Shown: positions 39,201 through 44,861 of the stretch, one piece after another
How positions within the stretch are numbered: position 1 is the first letter of the stretch
Layout: each line of letters opens with the position of its first letter
Origin: Proteiniphilum sp.
Lineage (GTDB): Bacteria > Bacteroidota > Bacteroidia > Bacteroidales > Dysgonomonadaceae
DNA: 44,861 bases
Direction of reading: 5' to 3'
Assembly: GCA_011620695.1 (NCBI GenBank)
Contig: WOYT01000121.1
Span: 1 to 44,861, forward strand
Position numbers and translations under genes: made by a program
Notes under the pieces: generated by a model
Databases searched by the model: none
What the model was told of the DNA's origin: nothing
Seen by the model: the letters and a program-made list of their open reading frames with translations, nothing else

Positions 39201-39242
39201 GGAGGCAGTCAGAATGAATGCCATAAAAAAATATTTCTTCAT
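36207..39242 (-). CDS. Exported Amidase_3-type N-acetylmuramoyl-L-alanine amidase with inserted golvesin-like domain (often named xanthan lyase)
   Basis: Signal peptide; 'NNHIALWQSHGWYYE...PMLENAGANVFMPRERD' and 'LDLAFAFHTDAG...IPNVPTMLLELLSHQNFADMRYGLDPTFR' look like two halves of an amidase, separated by a golvesin-like beta domain; FN3-like region follows. Confidence 0.75.
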   Translation of the reverse strand: MKKYFFMAFILTASFSSFSQDLQEDSLKFKLNKSLTNIYREVLLRPGRVTVDSIAFNHRKRSVELYTNLALSYLPMRDHTVYHIYDSIRYYLPQDQKKYRISVFSDGEEISHLVPNYYRGKQKDKNRIIAHKVKTPLITPLSDPSAPYNKGLQNNHIALWQSHGWYYEQKLGRWEWQRARIFQTVEDLYTQSYVIPFLVPMLENAGANVFMPRERDYNPTELIIDQEGSSAGSSYSERNGKERWQMSDSAGFANGKEYYLDGENPFRMGKARKIRTITKGAVSVATWQPDIPEKGEYGVYVSYQTVKNSSDDALYTISHAGGTTQFKVNQQMGGGTWIYLGSFPFEKGNHHMITLSNKSRRAGRIVTADAVKIGGGMGNIARMPHPGGFERENTKSSDSLNGGDTLISKISYTPEISGYPRYAEGARYWMQWAGVPDSVYNRSKGKNDYTDDYASRGVWVNWLAGGSSVLPRKKGLNIPLDLAFAFHTDAGTFWGDSIVGTLGIYMTHHNQERFENGRSRWASRDLTELIMEEIVNDIRRDFEPDWTRRHLWNRSYAEARIPNVPTMLLELLSHQNFADMRYGLDPTFRFTVSRSVYKGMLKFLATQYNRPFVVQPLPVKDFSAGFSGETEIELRWQPTNDPAEPSATPTGYIVYTRINGSGFDNGVRVEHNSYSTTIQKDSLYSFRVEALNEGGKSFPSETLSLCRKSNQKGEVLIVNGFTRVSAPFSFTASQDSIAGFVGNVDNGVPYIADHHFIGQQNEFRRIIPWMDDDASGFGDSNANYETMRIAGNNFDYPMVHGQAFAEAGYSFVSCAASAVENGMVNLNDYGTVDWILGKQREWSIARGAKPTRFKTFTSNQQKAIATFCNNGGNILVSGAFVGTDLWDNPYATNEDREWAQNILKYKWRNNNGAVTGRVKAVPSPYPSISGHYNYYNELNSESYVVEHPDAIEPADEQAFTVFRYSENNLSAGILYKGVDYNSCILGFPIEAIKGQEHRNKLIKNITETWND

Positions 39243-39274
39243 GGGAGGCTCGTTTTACATTTTTTCAATTTTCA

Positions 39275-39307
39275 CAAAATTAGGGAAAATGAATGAATAA
39301 ATTCAAA
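39275..39307 (-). promoter_or_regulatory. Promoter of the amidase-to-murQ gene block (TTTG-N21-TAATTTTG)
   Basis: CAAAATTA 39275-39282 and CAAA 39304-39307 on plus strand; 32 bp upstream of the amidase start. Confidence 0.65.
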
Positions 39308-39361
39308 CTTTCAACTGTAGTTTGCTTTGTGAAGTAATGGCAAACCAGTAAACTTTCCCTG

Positions 39362-39452
39362 AAAAAGGGTTGCCTAAAAGTTTAATTTTTTGCTGTTACA
39401 CCCTTGAATCATATCAAGACAAAGATAACAGAGCAACCTTTAGACAACCCTT
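39362..39452 (-). terminator. Nested three-stem palindrome; candidate susCD terminator or structured RNA
   Basis: Outer arms AAGGGTTGCCTAAAAG (39365-39380) / CTTTAGACAACCCTT (39438-39452); middle CTGTTA (39393-39398) / TAACAG (39426-39431); inner CTTGA (39403-39407) / TCAAG (39414-39418). On minus it ends ...CAACCCTTTTTC. Confidence 0.55.
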
Positions 39453-39476
39453 ATCAAACCGGGAATACTCAAATAA

Positions 39477-41204
39477 TTATTCCCATCCCGGATTCTGTAC
39501 CAATTGAGAATTCAAAGAAATTTGATCCGATGGTATGGGATACCAGTAGTGTTTCTGATTGAACTGTCGGGTTTTCTCCTTGGTTCCGTCAATATAATTA
39601 CCCACTTTGTCCACAACAAGGTTGTAGGGATCATTCACAATATTGGCACCCAGAAGGATATCCGGATTTAGAGAGGAATCCAGCTTATCGAGTTGATGCC
39701 ATCTGATCAGGTCCCAGTAGCGGGTCCAGTTATCAAACATCAGTTCGTTACGGCGTTCACGACGAATTTCCCAGATAAGATCACTCACATCCATATTATT
39801 GGCGGGATCGGAATATCCCACGTTTACGGTTAACGGAGGAATGCCGGCCCTGGATCGCAGCTTGTTGATTGATTTGTCCAGATCGTCCTGGGTGATAGTG
39901 CCTGACTCTGCACACGCTTCTGCATATTGTAAATATACGACCGATAACCAGAAGATGGGCGCGTGGGTAAAATTGGCATTGGTTTGGTTTCTGTACATGT
40001 TATCCAGACTCTTGTTGTCATATTTACTTACCCCGTACCCGGTGGATGATGTCATTGAGATACCGGTTCCAAACCGTGTAAATCCTCGTCCCACATAGCA
40101 GAGTGCTGTATCGATGGTTTGACTGAGTCGTTTATCACGTATATCCAGTATCTTTTTAATTGACATCACCGTATCGGGAACCACATTGCCTCCCACTGTT
40201 TTGGTTCCTATCTTCATTACTGCGGCGTCCGATTTATCGAGAGAGGTCAGTGCCAGTGGCTTACCGTCCGTGAAAAGATAAGATTCGAATGCATCTTTGC
40301 TCATGCCGTTTATTTGGGTTGATGAGCTGATATAGGCGATCAGGGAGTGATGCAGCACATTTTGTTTGTAGGCTTTGTAGAAAATCATTTCCGGGTTGTT
40401 GGCCAGATTGACTGAATTGTAATTCTCCTGATAAGTAGGACTTAATGTGAAATTTTTGTTCATCAGGAAAGCAGCTGCTGTTTTCGTTTCAGTGAGAAAT
40501 TTGCTGGCACCTGTCATATCGGGTGCTGTCTGACCGTCTTCCGCTTTCCGATATTTACGGTAACTGCCTTCGAAAAGGGTGATTTCGGCTTTCATGGCAT
40601 AGGCGACATTTTTGTTCAGCTTTGTTTTGGAATCATTGTCATACATGTTTTCACAAGCGTAATTTAAATCTTCCAACACGTTATCCATCACCACATCACG
40701 ATTTTCCCGGGGCCCGTATAAATATCCCTCATCTGTGATATCCAAAGATTTATCTACCCATGGGACGTCTCCATAGGCACGTACAAGCTGATAATAATGC
40801 CAGGCTCTCATTAAACGGCCAACGCCTTTCCAGTGATTTTTAGCTTCATCACTCATATTAACTTTATCCACATTCTCAAGCAAGATATTAGCGCGTCTGA
40901 TCTCAATCCATCCATCACGCCAGTTGGTACTGCTTGCCGGCACGTTTTGAAATGTCCAGTCAGCAAAACTTCCGCCCGCCTGGTCATCGGAAAGGGTCCG
41001 GAAATAAAAGAGACCGGTGCCGCCGCCATTTCCGTAACCCAGGAAAGTTTGGTAGAAGGTGTTGGCATAACCGGTTACATTACTTTCATTTGTCCAGAAG
41101 TTATCGTTGGTAAAAGTATCCAACGGACCTTTGTCCAGAAAGTCGTTACAGGATGAGAAAGCCAAAATTGCAGCAGCGATGTATATGATATTTGTTTTCT
41201 TCAT
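39477..41204 (-). CDS. RagB/SusD family nutrient-binding outer membrane lipoprotein
   Basis: Lipobox LAFSSCNDFLDKGPLDTF; SusD-type C-terminus 'DLIWEIRRERRNELMFDNWTRYWDLIRWH...YPIPSDQISLNSQLVQNPGW'. Confidence 0.95.
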   Translation of the reverse strand: MKKTNIIYIAAAILAFSSCNDFLDKGPLDTFTNDNFWTNESNVTGYANTFYQTFLGYGNGGGTGLFYFRTLSDDQAGGSFADWTFQNVPASSTNWRDGWIEIRRANILLENVDKVNMSDEAKNHWKGVGRLMRAWHYYQLVRAYGDVPWVDKSLDITDEGYLYGPRENRDVVMDNVLEDLNYACENMYDNDSKTKLNKNVAYAMKAEITLFEGSYRKYRKAEDGQTAPDMTGASKFLTETKTAAAFLMNKNFTLSPTYQENYNSVNLANNPEMIFYKAYKQNVLHHSLIAYISSSTQINGMSKDAFESYLFTDGKPLALTSLDKSDAAVMKIGTKTVGGNVVPDTVMSIKKILDIRDKRLSQTIDTALCYVGRGFTRFGTGISMTSSTGYGVSKYDNKSLDNMYRNQTNANFTHAPIFWLSVVYLQYAEACAESGTITQDDLDKSINKLRSRAGIPPLTVNVGYSDPANNMDVSDLIWEIRRERRNELMFDNWTRYWDLIRWHQLDKLDSSLNPDILLGANIVNDPYNLVVDKVGNYIDGTKEKTRQFNQKHYWYPIPSDQISLNSQLVQNPGWE

Positions 41205-41235
41205 ATTGTTATCTTTTTACAATGAATACAACGAT

Positions 41236-44200
41236 TTAGAATGTAAGCTGAACGCCAAATGATACTGTTCTGTACATCGGGTCTATTCGTCCCCAGGTTG
41301 CATTACCCAGGCTCACTCCTTCTTCTTTGTCATTTACTTCAGGATCGACGGGGGCATTGCTTTTATTGATCAGTTCCATCAGGTTATTGGCACTGAAATA
41401 GACTCTGGCTCTTTGCATATAGATCCTGGATGCCATATTGGTGGGGATTGTGTAGCCCAGTGTCAGGTTCTTGAAGCGCAGATAGGCCATGTCAACCAAA
41501 TATTTTGTCTGAGGGTAAAAGTTATGATTACCTAATTCCAGGACAGAAATCGTACCTCTTCCGGCGTTACCCGGATATAACCTTGGAAAATCGGCTTTGG
41601 AGTCCGGGTTCTCTTCTGTCCAGTAATTTGTCTGGTTTTCATAAATTGCATCGGCGCCACGCATCATCGGCATTACAAATGCGCTCTGTGTCCATACCGA
41701 GCGTTTACCCACACCCTGGAAAAACATATCAATGTCGAATCCTCTCCATTCGGCACCCAGACGAAAACTGTACTGATAACGCGGAGTGATATTACCGATC
41801 ACTTTCAGATCACCATGGTCATCGGCCGTACCTTTACCGCCATCAATAACGCCACTTCCGTCCAGATCCTTGAATTTGATATCACCGGGGCCAAAAACAA
41901 ATGTTCCTTGTTGTAAACCGACCTGGGATGGAATCCCGGGTTTATAGGTCCCGTCAGCATTAAAATCTCTCTCTGTAAAATAACGATCTGTTTCGAATCC
42001 CCAGATATCGCCATACCGTTTACCACTATAATTCTGGTTCAACAATTTGGCCTCATTGTCCCATTCAGTAATATCTGTGATAAAGTCTCCCACATTGGCA
42101 TTCGCATATAGCAGTAGATCGTTGAAACGGTGGCGCCCGTCGATCGTTAGTTCCCATCCCCGTGTGCGAAGAGATCCTGCATTGATATAAGGTGCAGTGG
42201 CTCCAAGTACCTGCGGCATGGTTTGGCCTGGTGCCAGCATGTCTTTCGTTGTACGTTGATACCAATCGAACGTAAAATTCAGTTCGTTGTTAAAGATTCC
42301 CAGGTCAGCACCAAAATCGAGCGTTTGTATGCGCTCCCATTTCAATGTGGAAGAGACTAATTTCGGCAGGTCGTAAGCCACCACTTTGGTTCCGTCATCT
42401 GCCAGCCAATAGGTATTGTTTTCAGTGCGTTTTGCCAGTGTGGAAAGGTACATGTTATTACCCACCGCCTGATTGCCAATTTCTCCGTAAGAGGCTCTCA
42501 ATTTGAGATTATTGATCGATTCTTTTAATGGATCGAAGAATGTCTCTTCGCTGATCCTGTATCCGGCAGATGCCGAATTAAAAAATGCCCATCGATCGTT
42601 GGCGGGAAACCGGGAGGATCCGTCGTATCGACCGTTTAACTCCAGCAACCACTTCCCTTCATAGTCGTAGTTCAAGCGGCCAAAGTATCCGGCAGTTGCC
42701 CAATGTGAGTGTGCTCCATCGACGTATTGACTGCCTGTAGCCAGATCAAATTCCGGAAGATTATAGTCCAGCAGGTCATCTCTTTGGGAATAATGGTTGA
42801 AATATGTATTTCCTTCCGCATTTCCCCCTAACATAAGATTGAAATGATGGTGATCGGGCAAAGAAAATTCATAATTTCCATAGATATTCACTGCAAAAGT
42901 CTTATCCTGATCGGACTGTTGTTCCAGCAAGGAACTACTGGTATATAACGTTGTATTTTCGATGGCCCCTCCCCAGGAGTTCCATCCGCCTACCGGTATA
43001 TAAGCAGCTTTATAGGTATAGTTATTAATATTATACGTATAGTCGGCATTCAGGGTCAATCCCTTTGCAAGGGTAGCCTTTGCAAAAGTTCCCATACGAA
43101 TAAAACTATTGTTGTCAGTCCAGTCACCCGCTTGTTTGCGGTAAGCAATATCGTTCCGGAAATCGGTACCCTGATACGTTCCATAAGGGCCAAAGAAGCT
43201 TCCCCAGCGCCACATGTACTGATAGGTTGTTCTGCGTGTAGCTGGCCCAATAAAATCTTTATTGCTGTAATTGAACCGGGCACCAACCTGTAACCAATCT
43301 GTCACGTCGGTTGTTACGTTCAACATGGCTGTCCATTTGTCCAATTTCTCGGGAAAATAGGTCATGACCCCTTCCTCGTGGTTATATCCCACCGACATGT
43401 AATAGGAAGTTTTTCCGCTTGTTCCTTGCAGGGAGAGGTTATGGCTCTGTGACGGTTTCCAGTTTCGGAACATGATATTCACCACATCCCAGTCTGCAAA
43501 GTACATACCCACACCGTTGTTGTCCAGGATGAAATCACCGAGGGGTTTAGAACTATCTGTCAATGCATCCTTGTGACCCAATACCATCTCCCGGTAATTG
43601 GCTTTCTTGCCATTATGTTCGTCTCTCCATTTTTCTGCATAAGGAAGCATTTCATCCAGGTACATGCCAAACAACTCATTGGCTAATCCGGCGCGTTGGT
43701 TTGCGGCAATCAACGCTTTCAATTGTGTTGGAACATCGGGATAGTCAGGTAAGATTGTGGGGGTATCCCAGCCAAAATTATTGGTATAGTTTACAGATAC
43801 CCTATCTACCTGCCGTGCCGATTTGGTTGTGATCAGTATCACTCCAAAAGCAGCTCTGGTACCGTATATTGAGGTTGATGCAGCGTCCTTCAGGACAGAT
43901 ATATTTTCTATATCCTGCGTATTCAGAAGGGAAAGATCGTCCATGGGCACGCCATCAACAACAATCAGCGGTTTACTGGTTGCATCATTGCTTAAAGTTC
44001 CCAGGCCACGAATGGTCACAGAGGGCTGTGCTCCCAGTCTGCCACTGCTGCTGATAACGGATAAGCCCGGGACTGCACCCTGTAGCGCTTTCGAGATATC
44101 AGAATAGGGACGTGCCTCCAAGGTCTTGCTGACATCCACGGTGGAAACCGCTCCTGTTAAATTGGCTTTCGTTTGAATACCATACCCCACTACCACTAAC

Positions 44201-44805
44201 TCTTCCAGAGACTGTGTATCTTCCATCAGTGTGATGTTGAAATTGGTTCTTCCTGCGGTGTTGATTGTCTGACTCAGGTAGCCAATATAGGAAACCTGAA
44301 TAGAGGCATCATTGGCCACGCGGAAAGTAAACCGGCCATCCACGTCGGTGATGGTTCCGTTGGTGGTACCCACCTCCACGATATTGGCGCCGATGATGGC
44401 TTCTCCTCTTTCATCGAATACTCTTCCGGTGATTGTTTTATCGGTCTGCTGCACCACTTCATCCGTGGTTCTGATTTCTGTTTTGATTTCTTCGGACAAC
44501 GGTTTACGGGAGATCGTGATTTGACGGTTGACAATCGAGTAGGTCAGATCCGTCTTCTTCAGGAGCAAATCCAATATCTCCGTAATGGATTTGTTGGTGA
44601 ATTTGTAATCAACCTTAGCAGATAATGCCGCTGCCGTATTATCCATTACCAAAAACAGGTAATCACTGTTTTTTTCAATCTCTTGCAATGCCTCCCTCAG
44701 TGTGATGTTTTTTAATTCGGCGCTTATCGATTTTGTTTGGGAATAGGTGTTCTCTGCCGCTATTGAAAAAACACAGAGTAAAGTTATTAAAAAATATATT
44801 TTCAT
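41236..44805 (-). CDS. SusC/RagA family TonB-dependent receptor with N-terminal STN domain
   Basis: STN 'NITLREALQEIEKNSDYLFLVMDNTAA...ITISRK', carboxypeptidase-like 'ITGRVFDERGEAIIGANIVEVGTTNGTITDVDGRF', plug 'ALQGAVPGLSVISSSGRLGAQPSVTIRG'. Confidence 0.96.
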   Translation of the reverse strand: MKIYFLITLLCVFSIAAENTYSQTKSISAELKNITLREALQEIEKNSDYLFLVMDNTAAALSAKVDYKFTNKSITEILDLLLKKTDLTYSIVNRQITISRKPLSEEIKTEIRTTDEVVQQTDKTITGRVFDERGEAIIGANIVEVGTTNGTITDVDGRFTFRVANDASIQVSYIGYLSQTINTAGRTNFNITLMEDTQSLEELVVVGYGIQTKANLTGAVSTVDVSKTLEARPYSDISKALQGAVPGLSVISSSGRLGAQPSVTIRGLGTLSNDATSKPLIVVDGVPMDDLSLLNTQDIENISVLKDAASTSIYGTRAAFGVILITTKSARQVDRVSVNYTNNFGWDTPTILPDYPDVPTQLKALIAANQRAGLANELFGMYLDEMLPYAEKWRDEHNGKKANYREMVLGHKDALTDSSKPLGDFILDNNGVGMYFADWDVVNIMFRNWKPSQSHNLSLQGTSGKTSYYMSVGYNHEEGVMTYFPEKLDKWTAMLNVTTDVTDWLQVGARFNYSNKDFIGPATRRTTYQYMWRWGSFFGPYGTYQGTDFRNDIAYRKQAGDWTDNNSFIRMGTFAKATLAKGLTLNADYTYNINNYTYKAAYIPVGGWNSWGGAIENTTLYTSSSLLEQQSDQDKTFAVNIYGNYEFSLPDHHHFNLMLGGNAEGNTYFNHYSQRDDLLDYNLPEFDLATGSQYVDGAHSHWATAGYFGRLNYDYEGKWLLELNGRYDGSSRFPANDRWAFFNSASAGYRISEETFFDPLKESINNLKLRASYGEIGNQAVGNNMYLSTLAKRTENNTYWLADDGTKVVAYDLPKLVSSTLKWERIQTLDFGADLGIFNNELNFTFDWYQRTTKDMLAPGQTMPQVLGATAPYINAGSLRTRGWELTIDGRHRFNDLLLYANANVGDFITDITEWDNEAKLLNQNYSGKRYGDIWGFETDRYFTERDFNADGTYKPGIPSQVGLQQGTFVFGPGDIKFKDLDGSGVIDGGKGTADDHGDLKVIGNITPRYQYSFRLGAEWRGFDIDMFFQGVGKRSVWTQSAFVMPMMRGADAIYENQTNYWTEENPDSKADFPRLYPGNAGRGTISVLELGNHNFYPQTKYLVDMAYLRFKNLTLGYTIPTNMASRIYMQRARVYFSANNLMELINKSNAPVDPEVNDKEEGVSLGNATWGRIDPMYRTVSFGVQLTF

Positions 44806-44861
44806 GCTTTTTAAAAACTTATTGTCTTTTTTCGGGATGATTTGTTGAAAGTTTACCTTTT

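Noticed and set aside
1-44861. CRISPR arrays, tRNA/rRNA genes, integrases or prophage modules
   Set aside because: No regularly spaced repeats, cloverleaf-like segments or recognisable integrase/phage proteins were seen by eye; a tRNAscan/CRISPR search would be needed to exclude them formally.

Overview
This 44.9 kb window looks like a Bacteroidetes (Bacteroidales-type) chromosome. The evidence is a SusC/SusD pair, recurrent TAnnTTTG -7 promoter boxes, carboxynorspermidine synthase, DUF5606 and DUF5009-type proteins. It holds about 32 credible protein genes and no tRNA, rRNA, CRISPR array or intact transposase that I can see. Most of 1.2-27.4 kb is ordinary: GH29 fucosidase, ProRS, MFS exporter, GH2 beta-mannosidase, RelA, FolK, NfeD, PlsC, GalE, CdsA, MetA, PyrBI, carboxynorspermidine synthase, MscS, KAS III. 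The most notable observations are: (1) a left-edge AbiE-type toxin-antitoxin locus with an intact antitoxin and a perfect 12-bp inverted repeat over its promoter, but a toxin reduced in frame to 88 aa; (2) a compact unannotated small-RNA gene at about 14286-14392 (minus), with promoter, ~70-nt body and a GNRA-loop hairpin plus U-tract; (3) a flavin-reductase remnant with an internal deletion between metA and pyrI; (4) a co-directional nine-gene block (27.4-39.2 kb) that reads as a peptidoglycan/MurNAc scavenging pathway next to a SusCD pair, including an unexplained tandem glycosyltransferase coupled to a SpoIID protein without a signal peptide; (5) a nested three-stem palindrome between susD and the amidase gene. 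All identifications are by eye; no searches were run.
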